Notes: generated from the sequence alone by a model not told the origin. Positions 1 to 6,037 are shown, numbered from the stretch's first letter. The stretch: DNA of 7,840 nt from an uncultured Oscillibacter sp. (GCA_900550685.1 URTS01000087.1:1-7840); one strand, 5' to 3'. Translations and numbers: made by a program.

Positions 1-1452
1 GAAGGCGATGTGCACCGCTGCGCCATCACCTACGCCGACCTGCCCGGCGATGTGAAGAAGGGGGATACCATCCTGCTGGACGACGGCCTGGTGCGGCTGA
101 CGGTGCTGGAGACCACCCATACGGAGATCCGCTGCCGGGTGGAGAACAACGGCGTCATGAAAAACCGCAAGGGCGTCAACGCCCCCGGTGTGCGGCTGAA
201 CATGCCCTATATGAGCCAGCGGGACCGGGAGGACCTCCTCTTCGGCGTGGAGCAGGGATTCGACTATATCGCCGCCAGCTTTGTCCGCTCCGCCGCCGAC
301 ATCCGGGAGCTGCGGAAGCTGCTGGACACGGCGGGCTCCCACATCCGCATCATCGCCAAGATCGAAAACCAGGAGGGCGTCAGCAATCTGCCGGAGATCC
401 TGGACGCGGCGGACGGCATCATGGTGGCCCGTGGCGACATGGGCGTGGAGATCGACTTCACGGAGATCCCCATTATCCAGAAGGACATGATCGCCCAGTG
501 CGTGGCCTGCGGCAAGCCGGTCATTACCGCTACCCAGATGCTGGACTCCATGATGGAAAATCCCCGGCCCACCCGGGCGGAGATCACCGATGTGGCCAAC
601 GCCATCTATGACGGTACCTCCGCCATCATGCTCTCCGGCGAGACGGCGGCGGGCAAGTACCCGGTGGAGGCCGTAAAGACCATGGATGCCATCGCCCGCC
701 GGACGGAGGCCGACATCAACCATGCCAAGCGCATGACCCAGCTGGCCGACGGCCGCAGCCGTCTTTCCGTGGCCGCCGCCACGGCCCACGCCGCCTGCAC
801 CACGGCCCAGGAGATCGGGGCGGACGCCATCCTCACCGTCAGCCAGAGCGGCACCACCGCCCGGCTGGTGAGCCGTTTCCATCCCGGTACGCCGATTGTG
901 GCCTGCCTGCTGGACCAGCAGGTCCGGCGGCAGATGGCGCTGTACTGGGGCGTGGCCCCCATTATGATGCCCTACGTCAACAGCACCGACGAGCTGGTGA
1001 GCCGGGCGGTGGAGTCCGCCGAGAAGGCTGGCCTTGTAAAGCGTGGCGACCTGGTGGTGGTCACCGCGGGCGTGCCGGTAGGTGTGTCCGGCACCACCAA
1101 TATGATCCGGGTCCAGCAGGTGGGCGGCGCGCTGCTGAACGCCGTGGGCGTCGGCGACCGGAAGGCCTCCGGCCCCCTGTGTGTCTGCCGCACCCTGGCA
1201 GAGGTGCCGGAGAAGTTCCGGCCCGGCGACGTGCTGGTGGTGCCTTATACCAACAACAGCCTCCTGCCCTATATCCGGCAGGCCGCCGCCGTTATCACGG
1301 AGGAGGCCAGCGCCGAGTGCCACACCGCCACGGTGGGCCTGACCCTGGATAAGCCGGTGATCGTGGGGGCGGCCAACGCGGTGGACCGCCTGACCGACGG
1401 CACCATGGTCACGGTGGACTGCGTCCGGGGCCTGGTGTGCACCATGCCGTGA
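1..1452 (+). CDS. pyk: Pyruvate kinase, 5' end outside the window
   Basis: Catalyses the last step of glycolysis, phosphoenolpyruvate + ADP to pyruvate + ATP, in the cytosol as a tetramer. The frame is open from base 1, so the GTG at position 10 is internal; 483 residues are visible and roughly 100 N-terminal residues are missing by comparison with family members of about 585 residues. The end of the B domain reads GDTILLDDGL (fragment residues 21-30). The catalytic barrel follows with IAKIENQEG (catalytic Lys at fragment residue 120), ARGDMGVE around 143-150 and ITATQMLDSM around 175-184, then NPRPTRAE and SGETAAG. The allosteric C domain comes next. The last ~85 residues form the extra phosphohistidine-like domain found in many Bacillota enzymes, ending in PVIVGAANAV and VDCVRGLVC. 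Its usual TSHAA motif is changed to ECHTAT, keeping the His (fragment residue 441). A strong terminator follows 9 bases after the stop, so this is the end of its transcript. Confidence 0.97.
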   Translation, partial: EGDVHRCAITYADLPGDVKKGDTILLDDGLVRLTVLETTHTEIRCRVENNGVMKNRKGVNAPGVRLNMPYMSQRDREDLLFGVEQGFDYIAASFVRSAADIRELRKLLDTAGSHIRIIAKIENQEGVSNLPEILDAADGIMVARGDMGVEIDFTEIPIIQKDMIAQCVACGKPVITATQMLDSMMENPRPTRAEITDVANAIYDGTSAIMLSGETAAGKYPVEAVKTMDAIARRTEADINHAKRMTQLADGRSRLSVAAATAHAACTTAQEIGADAILTVSQSGTTARLVSRFHPGTPIVACLLDQQVRRQMALYWGVAPIMMPYVNSTDELVSRAVESAEKAGLVKRGDLVVVTAGVPVGVSGTTNMIRVQQVGGALLNAVGVGDRKASGPLCVCRTLAEVPEKFRPGDVLVVPYTNNSLLPYIRQAAAVITEEASAECHTATVGLTLDKPVIVGAANAVDRLTDGTMVTVDCVRGLVCTMP

Positions 1453-1461
1453 TTCAGCTTC

Positions 1462-1497
1462 AAAACCGTCTGCGGAGGCCCTCCGCAGACGGTTTTT
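1462..1497 (+). terminator. Intrinsic terminator of pyruvate kinase
   Basis: A perfect 16-bp inverted repeat (left arm 1462-1477, right arm 1481-1496) with a GCC loop runs into five T residues at 1493-1497. It begins 9 bases after the pyk stop codon, a classic Rho-independent terminator. The A-rich 5' flank gives a mirror T-tract on the other strand too. Confidence 0.93.
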
Positions 1498-1518
1498 GAC
1501 TCTTTTCCGCCGGAGCCC

Positions 1519-1547
1519 TTGCGCTTTTCCGGATGGGATGGTAAAAT
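1519..1547 (+). promoter_or_regulatory. Candidate sigma-A promoter of the 1592-1847 unit
   Basis: TTGCGC (1519-1524) and TAAAAT (1542-1547) are separated by exactly 17 bases. The -10 matches consensus at 5 of 6 positions; the -35 keeps only the TTG. It lies just after the pyk terminator and about 30 bases before a good ribosome binding site, which supports it. No other promoter is apparent for that unit. Confidence 0.45.
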
Positions 1548-1591
1548 ACACCGTCAGGTCACAATAATAGACAGCAAAGGAGATTTGCTTT

Positions 1592-1666
1592 ATGAAGCTC
1601 GGTATCGTCGAAAACGAGCCTGTTTCTGAAACTCTCCGCAAACGCACAAATGCCGATAAAGCTTGA
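1592..1666 (+). pseudogene. 24-codon ORF with a strong RBS, probably the stump of a truncated gene
   Basis: An AAAGGAG ribosome binding site at 1576-1582 sits 9 bases before the ATG at 1592, which opens a 24-residue peptide beginning MKLGIVENEP and ending TNADKA. TGA and TAG stops follow directly. Translation signals this good in front of so short an ORF suggest the start of a once longer gene cut off by a deletion. The opening LGIVENEP vaguely resembles the first beta strand and acidic cluster of response-regulator receiver domains, but it is too short to assign. The alternative is a leader peptide or a genuine small protein. An upstream promoter candidate (1519-1547) and a downstream terminator (1814-1847) frame it as a unit. 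Confidence 0.4.
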
Positions 1667-1733
1667 TAGGACAGGTATTTTCGGATGAAGTCAAAACATA
1701 AAAGTTTCTATTTCCCTACGCATTCCCTCGCAG

Positions 1734-1755
1734 AAATGGCGTAAAAATGGCGTAG
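1734..1755 (+). repeat. 11-bp tandem duplication with an inverted partial copy nearby
   Basis: Two adjacent 11-base units, AAATGGCGTAA (1734-1744) and AAATGGCGTAG (1745-1755), differ only in the last base. An imperfect inverted partner, TTCCCTACGCATT, lies about 10-20 bases upstream around 1711-1723, so the segment can be drawn as an imperfect hairpin. The repeat is directly visible; its role is unknown. Possible readings are a recombinase arm or core site, protein-binding iterons, or a chance slippage duplication. Confidence 0.6.
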
Positions 1756-1810
1756 AGGAACCGGCGATACGCAGTTGCGAAAATCGCCTGCTGCAACATT
1801 ACTAAGAATA

Positions 1811-1984
1811 TTCAAGCTGCCCTGCGCACAAGCAGGGCAGCTTTTTTATCTGCGCACCGGCGCAGAGAGATACAAGGCGTTTCACTTCGCACCGCAGCGT
1901 CCTGCGTGAAGTGTTTCCGCCACGGGAAGCGGTCGCAGAACGCCCAGTGCTTTTCATAAAACGTAGAAAATCGTCCGATGACAT
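1811..1984 (-). pseudogene. Possible decayed small gene, minus strand
   Basis: On the minus strand an ATG at 1984 opens MSSDDFLRF behind a weak AAAGGAC ribosome site. After about nine codons the open frame becomes Arg/Ser/Thr-rich and unconvincing, while a neighbouring frame reads a much more protein-like, aromatic-rich stretch (FYEKHWAFCDRFPW, then RKHFTQDAAV) that stays open to a TGA near 1811. One extra T in the TTTT run near 1953 would join the two into a protein of about 58 residues. I do not recognise the family. It could be a frameshifted remnant, a sequencing error, or chance. Confidence 0.25.
1814..1847 (+). terminator. Orphan intrinsic terminator
   Basis: A perfect 12-bp stem (1814-1825 with 1832-1843) and a 6-base loop GCACAA are followed by six T residues at 1842-1847. 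Orientation is plus strand. No complete gene ends just before it. It either ends a short or noncoding transcript from the 1519-1547 promoter or is left over from a lost gene. Confidence 0.85.
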
Positions 1985-2010
1985 ATGCTTGTCCTTTTAT
2001 ATCTGACGCA

Positions 2011-2115
2011 TTATGTTAAGATGTGCAGTAGATGTTCCCTTTTACCATCCCCCTCTCTGATGGAATCGGCGCACTCTTTCAGCTCAGTTTCGATTTCAGT
2101 ATATAAATCGTTCAA
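2011..2115 (-). pseudogene. Possible small ORF or gene tail, minus strand
   Basis: The minus strand carries a stretch reading LNDLYTEIETELKEC then ADSIREGDGKREHLLHILT, ending at a TAA (2013-2011). The pattern of charged and hydrophobic residues looks like a real amphipathic, coiled-coil-like helix. The open frame continues upstream into the regulator gene, but there it is Ser-rich shadow sequence, so any true start is unclear. TTG at 2115 has a purine-rich AAAGGAA just upstream at rather short spacing. The neighbouring remnant at 1984-1811 lies 26 bases downstream on the same strand, so the two may derive from one lost operon or element. No family is recognised. Confidence 0.25.
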
Positions 2116-2150
2116 ACTTTCCTTTCTGACACACAGTTTAGCTTTTCTTC

Positions 2151-2179
2151 TTGCAAAAACAGGAAGCTGCCGATACAAT
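2151..2179 (+). promoter_or_regulatory. Promoter of the PucR-type regulator
   Basis: TTGCAA (2151-2156) and TACAAT (2174-2179) are spaced by 17 bases, giving a -35 match of 4 of 6 and a -10 match of 5 of 6. A start of transcription near 2186 would leave a leader of about 45 bases that contains a hairpin and the ribosome binding site. Confidence 0.6.
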
Positions 2180-2192
2180 AAAGAAAAAACGA

Positions 2193-2211
2193 CTTGTGCC
2201 GAATGCACAAG
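2193..2211 (+). promoter_or_regulatory. Leader hairpin or operator just before the regulator RBS
   Basis: A perfect 7-bp inverted repeat, CTTGTGC (2193-2199) and GCACAAG (2205-2211) with a 5-base spacer, lies between the predicted transcription start and the AAGGAGG ribosome site (2218-2224). As RNA it is a stable hairpin six bases upstream of the Shine-Dalgarno; as DNA it is a palindrome suitable for a dimeric regulator. Which, if either, applies is not decidable here. Confidence 0.4.
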
Positions 2212-2230
2212 CCGAAGAAGGAGGCAGACC

Positions 2231-3227
2231 GTGGAGGAAAAACGCTGGGAATCGTGCAATGCCGAGGCGCTGCTGGAGGAATTCTTTTCGCAGGACGATC
2301 TCCGGCAGCTGGCGCTGAGCACGGGGGAACTGCTGGGCTGCCCACTTCGGGTGCTGGATGACACCTTTCATGTCGTGGCGCACCACCTGCCGCTCGGCTC
2401 TTCCGATGCGCTCTTTGAAACCGCCGTGCGCCGCGGCGAGATCTCCTATGAGGCCGGCGCAATCATCAGCAAAAATGCGATGCTCACAGCTGGTTGGGCG
2501 GACTATGTCCAGCTGGCTGATAGCCCCTATCGGCGGCGTTTTGCACCTCTCATCAGCGCGGGCGTGCGCCTCGGCTGCCTCATCTGCGTGGATACGGACG
2601 GACATTTGGAAAAGATCCCGCCGCAGACCTGGGAGCTGGTGGAGCACATCCTCTCCAAGCAGCTGTTCATGAAGGTGAGCCGTCAGGACAAGTCTTCCGA
2701 GACGGTGGAGGACATCCTCATGCACCTGCTGGACGGCGGGTTTTCCTCCGCCGCGCATTTTCAGCTTCAGGCCTCCGGCACCTACCTCGCGGACTTTCAT
2801 CCGCGCGCCTTCGCCCTCATCGACCTTGAGACCTACCACAGCGTTTTCACGGGGAGCCGGTCTGCTCGGTGGCGCAGCTGCGTACCCCGCTGCTGCTGAA
2901 AAATCTGGAGGGGCGCGGCGACCTGATCCCGATCGCGCTGCGCCGCCTTGCCGCCCACGACCGCGAAAAGGATACACAGTACTGTGAAACGCTCTACCAT
3001 TACCTCACCTGCTGCCACTCGCTGAAAAGACCAGCGACGCGCTCTATACCCACCGCAACACCGTGCTCTACCGCATCCGCAGATTGCAGGAGGATTTCGC
3101 AATCCTGCTGGAGGAGCCGTCCCAGCACGCCGACCTGCTGCTGGGCGTGTCGCTCATTCTGCTTGATACCAAGGGGCGGCCTTTTTTCTGCGCGCGCCGA
3201 AAAATGAAGCATAAAACCGGCGCATGA
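2231..3227 (+). pseudogene. PucR/CdaR-type transcriptional regulator, broken by frame changes and an internal deletion
   Basis: Members of this family sense a ligand through the N-terminal part and bind DNA with a C-terminal PucR-type helix-turn-helix. The start is GTG at 2231, six bases after AAGGAGG (2218-2224). Residues 1-208 read continuously, including a sensor-like region (VLDDTFHVVAHH, then PLISAGVRLGCLICVDTDG) and the beginning of the GGDEF-like domain (FHPRAFALIDLE). At 2851-2854 the sensible frame shifts: it continues as EPVCSVAQLRTPLLLKN and runs to 3028. It shifts again at the AAAA run 3025-3028 and continues as SDALYTHRNTVLYRIRRLQE, the helix-turn-helix signature, ending at TGA 3227. 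The unshifted frame stops at 2899. Total length is only about 332 codons, and about 75-90 residues of the GGDEF-like domain normally found between IDLE and the VAQL segment appear absent. So the gene is probably a pseudogene; single-base sequencing errors could explain the frame changes but not the missing domain. Confidence 0.8.
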
Positions 3228-3237
3228 TCGCGCCGGT
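3216..3237. repeat. GC-rich inverted repeat at the end of the regulator
   Basis: ACCGGCGC (3216-3223) and GCGCCGGT (3230-3237) form a perfect 8-bp stem with a 6-base loop that contains the regulator's TGA. No T-tract follows on the plus strand; on the minus strand TTTT overlaps the stem end. It may slow or process transcription between the regulator and the next gene, but it is not a typical terminator. Confidence 0.45.
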
Positions 3238-3261
3238 CAGATAGAAAAGGATGATATCACG

Positions 3262-3774
3262 ATGAAAGAAAACCGAAAGCTTTTAAGAGAAGTCCTCAAG
3301 GACATCCGCCACGATATGACGGATGAAGAGGTCCTGAACCTGCTGGCGGACAGTAAGATTTCCGAAAATCTCGCAGGCGAAAAGGAAAAATACACCCTCG
3401 GCCAGCGGGCGGCGGACGCCATCGCGAGATTTGCGGGCAGCTGGGCGTTCATCTTCGCCTTCACCGGCGTACTGATCCTCTGGATGCTCGTCAACACGTT
3501 GCTCGCGGCAAAAGCGTTCGATCCGTACCCCTTCATCTTGCTCAATCTGGTGCTCTCCTGCGTGGCGGCCATTCAAGCGCCGCTCATCATGATGAGCCAG
3601 AACCGGCAGGAGGAAAAGGACCGCCGCCGCGCGGAGAACGATTACCGCGTCAACCTCAAAACGGAGATCATGATCGAGGATCTCTACGACAAGGTAAATG
3701 CCATTCTCGCCCGGCAGACCTCGTTGGAAAAACAGCTGACCGAGGAGGACGGTGAAAGCACAGAGCAAAAATGA
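3262..3774 (+). CDS. DUF1003 family membrane protein
   Basis: This 170-residue protein matches the DUF1003 family, whose biochemical function is not established. The ATG at 3262 has an AAAAGG ribosome site about 10 bases upstream. Layout: a charged cytosolic N-terminus with a DMTDEEVLNLL helix (residues 18-28), a GQRAADAIARFAGSW lead-in, transmembrane helix 1 at about 61-83, the family hallmark FDPYPFILLNLVLS at 86-99 leading into helix 2 (about 90-111), then QAPLIMMSQNRQ, and a strongly charged C-terminal region (about 113-170) with coiled-coil character (LYDKVNAILARQTSLEKQL). It lies 34 bases after the broken regulator and may share its transcript. It is intact and convergent with ktrBA, separated from it by a bidirectional terminator. 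Assignment to the family is confident; any role in ion or stress physiology is inference. Confidence 0.93.
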   Translation: MKENRKLLREVLKDIRHDMTDEEVLNLLADSKISENLAGEKEKYTLGQRAADAIARFAGSWAFIFAFTGVLILWMLVNTLLAAKAFDPYPFILLNLVLSCVAAIQAPLIMMSQNRQEEKDRRRAENDYRVNLKTEIMIEDLYDKVNAILARQTSLEKQLTEEDGESTEQK

Positions 3775-3803
3775 GGGAGGACTATTCTCCCTCATTTATT
3801 TTT
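3767..3803. terminator. Bidirectional terminator between the DUF1003 gene and ktrA
   Basis: An 11-bp stem (3769-3779 with 3787-3797) and a 7-base loop overlap the DUF1003 stop codon. A T-rich tail (to 3803) follows on the plus strand, and five A residues (3767-3771) give a T-tract on the minus strand. It can therefore end both the DUF1003 transcript and the convergent ktrBA transcript. Confidence 0.85.
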
Positions 3804-3809
3804 GCGCAA

Positions 3810-3828
3810 TGCGGCATTCCCTGCCGCA
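3810..3828. repeat. Small hairpin downstream of ktrA
   Basis: TGCGGCA (3810-3816) and TGCCGCA (3822-3828) form a 7-bp stem with loop TTCCC. It lies in the 97-base space between the shared terminator and the ktrA stop and lacks a T-tract on either side. An 8-base palindrome, TTGCGCAA (3802-3809), abuts it. Possibly a 3' stabilising structure of the ktrBA message. Confidence 0.35.
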
Positions 3829-3900
3829 GAATCTGCGCGCTTTTGTTGAGCTGCCCCTCCGGCGCATCAAGCCCTTATACGTGCAAGACTCTATGTTGCT

Positions 3901-4548
3901 TTACAGCCGGAAGTGCTTCTTAAGTTCTTGGTTTTCCCCCAGCACCAGCAGCGTCATATCAGCGTCCAGCACAGTTTCCGGTGAGATGTTCACATCGGTT
4001 TTGCCGTTTCGCTTTACGCCGAGGATATTGACGCCATAGCGCCTGCGGATGTCCAGCTCGCCGATGCTGCGGCCCTGCCAGTCCTCCGGCACGGCGACCT
4101 CGATAATGGCGTGCTCCTCGTCCAGCTCAATGTAGCTGAAAATATGGTTGGCGGTGTAGCGGATGGCCGCCCACTTCGCCAGCTGCTTTTCCGGGTAGGC
4201 GACCGCGTCCGCGCCGTTGCGCAGCAGAAATTTCGCCTGCACATCCCGCTCAGCGCGGGATACCACATAGTTTGCTCCCAGCTCCTTGAGCAGCGACGTC
4301 GTCTCCAGCGAATTCTGAAAATTTCCGCTGATGGTGACATAGCAGACATCGTAATTGCTCACGCCCAGTGAGCGCAGAAAGTCCACGCGGGTGCTGTCAC
4401 CGATCTGCGCGTTGGTGACAAAGGGCATACATTCATTGACGCGCTCCTCGTCCCTGTCTACTGCCATCACCTGATGGCCCAACTCGTTGAGCTGCATGGC
4501 AAGATGCCGCCCAAAGCGGCCCAGTCCGATCAATAATACCGTTTTCAT
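3901..4548 (-). CDS. ktrA: K+ uptake regulatory subunit KtrA (RCK/TrkA family)
   Basis: Cytosolic gating subunit of the Ktr potassium transporter; in this family an octameric ring binds nucleotides and controls the KtrB membrane dimer. The 215-residue length is typical. The N-terminal RCK domain (about 1-130) starts VLLIGLGRFGRHLA, giving the Rossmann GxGxxG motif at residues 8-13, with acidic D31 in AVDRDEE at the end of the second strand, which contacts the nucleotide ribose. The C-terminal RCK_C domain (about 137-215) contains IGELDIRRRYGVNILGVKR and ends LLVLGENQELKKHF; this domain is the c-di-AMP site in characterised Bacillota KtrA proteins, but binding here is inference. The start ATG at 4548 follows AAGGAG (4560-4555) by six bases, and that RBS abuts the ktrB stop codon, so the two genes are likely translationally linked. 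Confidence 0.96.
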   Translation of the reverse strand: MKTVLLIGLGRFGRHLAMQLNELGHQVMAVDRDEERVNECMPFVTNAQIGDSTRVDFLRSLGVSNYDVCYVTISGNFQNSLETTSLLKELGANYVVSRAERDVQAKFLLRNGADAVAYPEKQLAKWAAIRYTANHIFSYIELDEEHAIIEVAVPEDWQGRSIGELDIRRRYGVNILGVKRNGKTDVNISPETVLDADMTLLVLGENQELKKHFRL

Positions 4549-4560
4549 CGTGTGCTCCTT

Positions 4561-5901
4561 TCAGCCTACGGTAATTTTCTCCTGCGGATAGCGGGCGTAA
4601 GTCAGATCATGCCCGGAGAATGCGGCGTAGATCAAGGTCAATCCGCCGACGCGCCCGAAATACATCAGCAGGATGAGAATGCTCTGCGACAGGACTCCCA
4701 GCTGCGGCGTCAGCCCCAGCGTCAGGCCCACCGTACCGGCGGCGGACGCTGTTTCATAGAGACAGGCACCGAGGGGAAGCTCCTCCGCCGTGCTGATGGC
4801 CGCCGCGCCCGCAAAGGTCAGCCCCAGATACAGCAGCAGAATGGCGGCGGCATTGCGGACGGCGGAGGGTTCCAATCTGCGGCGGAAGAGCTGCGGGTCC
4901 TCCCGCCTGCGGAAGGCGGCAACGGCGTTGGCAATGAGGACAGCCAGCGTCGTGACCTTCATGCCGCCCGCCGTGGAGCCGGGTGCTCCGCCGGTGAGCA
5001 TCAGCAAAATGGTGACCGCCTGAGAGGCATCCGTCATTTTCGTTAGATCAACCGTGTTATAGCCGGCCGTCCGCGGCGTGACCGACTGAAAAAGGGAGGC
5101 CAATATCCGCTCGCCCACGGGGAGGTCCGCAAAGTCTGTCAGATAAAAAAGAAACGCCGGAATCGTGATCAAAAGCGCCGTCGCGCTCAGAATGACCTTG
5201 CTCTGCATCCGGTAACGCCGCAGGTGCAGACCGTGCGTACAGACATCGTCCCACGTTAGAAAGCCGATGCCGCCTACGATGATCAGCAGCATGATGACGA
5301 TGTTGACCAGCGGGTCTGCGGCATAGGCCGTCAGCGAGGGGTAGGGGGAACCCGTCCGCCCCAGAATATCGAAGCCCGCATTGCAGAAAGCGGAAACGGA
5401 ATGGAAAACGGACATCCATACGCCCCGCAGTCCATAGTCCCGGCAAAAGGCTGGCAGCAGCGCCAGCGCGCCCAGCAGCTCGACCAGAAAGGTCCCCTTG
5501 AGGATAAATCTCGTCAGGCGCACGATGCCGCCCACCGCGGGAGCGGAGATGGCGTCCTGCATGGCGCTGCGCTCCTTGAGCGTGATGTTCCGTCCGGCGA
5601 GCATCAGGAAGGTCACCGCACCGGTGATCACCCCCAGCCCGCCAATCTGGATCAGCAGCAATATGACTGTTTGACCGAAGGCGGACCAGTAACTGCCGGT
5701 ATCCTGCACCACCAGCCCCGTCACGCAGACAGCGGAGGTGGAGGTAAACAGTGCCTCATGAAACGGCGTCCAGACCCGCTGTACTGTGGCGATGGGCAGC
5801 ATCAGCACCAGCGCCCCCAATAGAATCACGCCCGCAAAGCCGAGGATCATAATTTGAAAAGAAGTCAAATGCCGCTTTAAGCGAAACACAGTCTCCGTCA
5901 C
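4561..5901 (-). CDS. ktrB: K+ transporter membrane subunit KtrB (TrkH/KtrB family)
   Basis: Ion-conducting subunit for K+ uptake, typically Na+-dependent in Ktr systems, located in the cytoplasmic membrane as a dimer. With the start at GTG 5901 it has 446 residues, normal for KtrB and shorter than TrkH. Four membrane-pore-membrane repeats are visible from their filter glycines: CVTGL at 59-63, NAGF at 174-177, TAGY at 278-281 and TVGL at 390-393. The mid-pore gate loop GGAPGSTAGGMK lies at about 304-315, and the family ending MYFGRVGGLTL is at about 413-423. Start choice: the frame is open to a GTG at 5910, but that codon overlaps the Shine-Dalgarno AAGGAGG (5916-5910), whereas GTG 5901 sits 8 bases after it; the nearby ATG is out of frame. 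The third filter has Tyr where Phe is commoner. It forms an operon with ktrA, 12 bases downstream. Confidence 0.95.
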   Translation of the reverse strand: MTETVFRLKRHLTSFQIMILGFAGVILLGALVLMLPIATVQRVWTPFHEALFTSTSAVCVTGLVVQDTGSYWSAFGQTVILLLIQIGGLGVITGAVTFLMLAGRNITLKERSAMQDAISAPAVGGIVRLTRFILKGTFLVELLGALALLPAFCRDYGLRGVWMSVFHSVSAFCNAGFDILGRTGSPYPSLTAYAADPLVNIVIMLLIIVGGIGFLTWDDVCTHGLHLRRYRMQSKVILSATALLITIPAFLFYLTDFADLPVGERILASLFQSVTPRTAGYNTVDLTKMTDASQAVTILLMLTGGAPGSTAGGMKVTTLAVLIANAVAAFRRREDPQLFRRRLEPSAVRNAAAILLLYLGLTFAGAAAISTAEELPLGACLYETASAAGTVGLTLGLTPQLGVLSQSILILLMYFGRVGGLTLIYAAFSGHDLTYARYPQEKITVG

Positions 5902-5945
5902 ATCACACACCTCCTTGAAACAATGGTACTCTCAATTTTCCATAC

Positions 5946-5974
5946 AGTATAGCACGGCTTTTGCAATGTGTCTG
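5946..5974 (-). promoter_or_regulatory. Promoter of the ktrBA operon
   Basis: On the minus strand CAGACA (5974-5969) and TATACT (5951-5946) are spaced by 17 bases; the -10 matches 5 of 6 and the -35 matches 4 of 6. Transcription would begin near 5939, leaving a leader of about 38 bases before the ktrB GTG. That is too short for a large riboswitch. Confidence 0.55.
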
Positions 5975-6011
5975 TATGTATCTTGTAAAATTTTCAGGTG
6001 CAGAGTCCTTA

Positions 6012-6037
6012 TTTGCAGCCCAGAGGCGGGCTGCAAA
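6012..6037. repeat. 10-bp perfect inverted repeat in the divergent region
   Basis: TTTGCAGCCC (6012-6021) and GGGCTGCAAA (6028-6037) are exact reverse complements around a 6-base spacer. It lies upstream of the ktrB promoter and upstream of the plus-strand promoter candidate, a position that suits a shared operator. It has no T-tract in either direction, so a terminator is unlikely. Confidence 0.6.

Larger units (their letters stand above)
1498..2230. other. Low-GC intergenic zone with gene remnants
   Basis: This 730-base stretch between pyk and the broken regulator is clearly richer in A and T than the genes around it and contains no intact long gene. It holds a promoter candidate, a 24-codon ORF, an 11-bp tandem repeat, an orphan terminator, two minus-strand protein-like stretches (2011 to about 2115, and 1811-1984), and the regulator's promoter. 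The mixture looks like a site where genes or a mobile element were lost. I see no transposase, integrase or clean terminal inverted repeats. Confidence 0.55.

Noticed and set aside
1734..1755. CRISPR array
   Set aside because: The two 11-base copies are adjacent with no spacer; repeats are far too short and only two in number.
1985..2230. Extending the regulator start up to 1985
   Set aside because: The upstream 82 codons are Ser/Leu/Cys-rich and cross the promoter at 2151-2179; the AAGGAGG site at 2218-2224 fixes the start at GTG 2231.
2138..2977. 279-codon minus-strand ORF across the regulator
   Set aside because: It is Gly/Ala/Arg-rich shadow sequence opposite a clearly recognisable regulator and has no family features.
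3216..3237. Terminator between the regulator and the DUF1003 gene
   Set aside because: The stem is good but no T-tract follows on the plus strand.
3283..3795. 170-codon minus-strand ORF opposite the DUF1003 gene
   Set aside because: Equal in length to the real gene but without recognisable motifs; the plus-strand product has the full DUF1003 signature.
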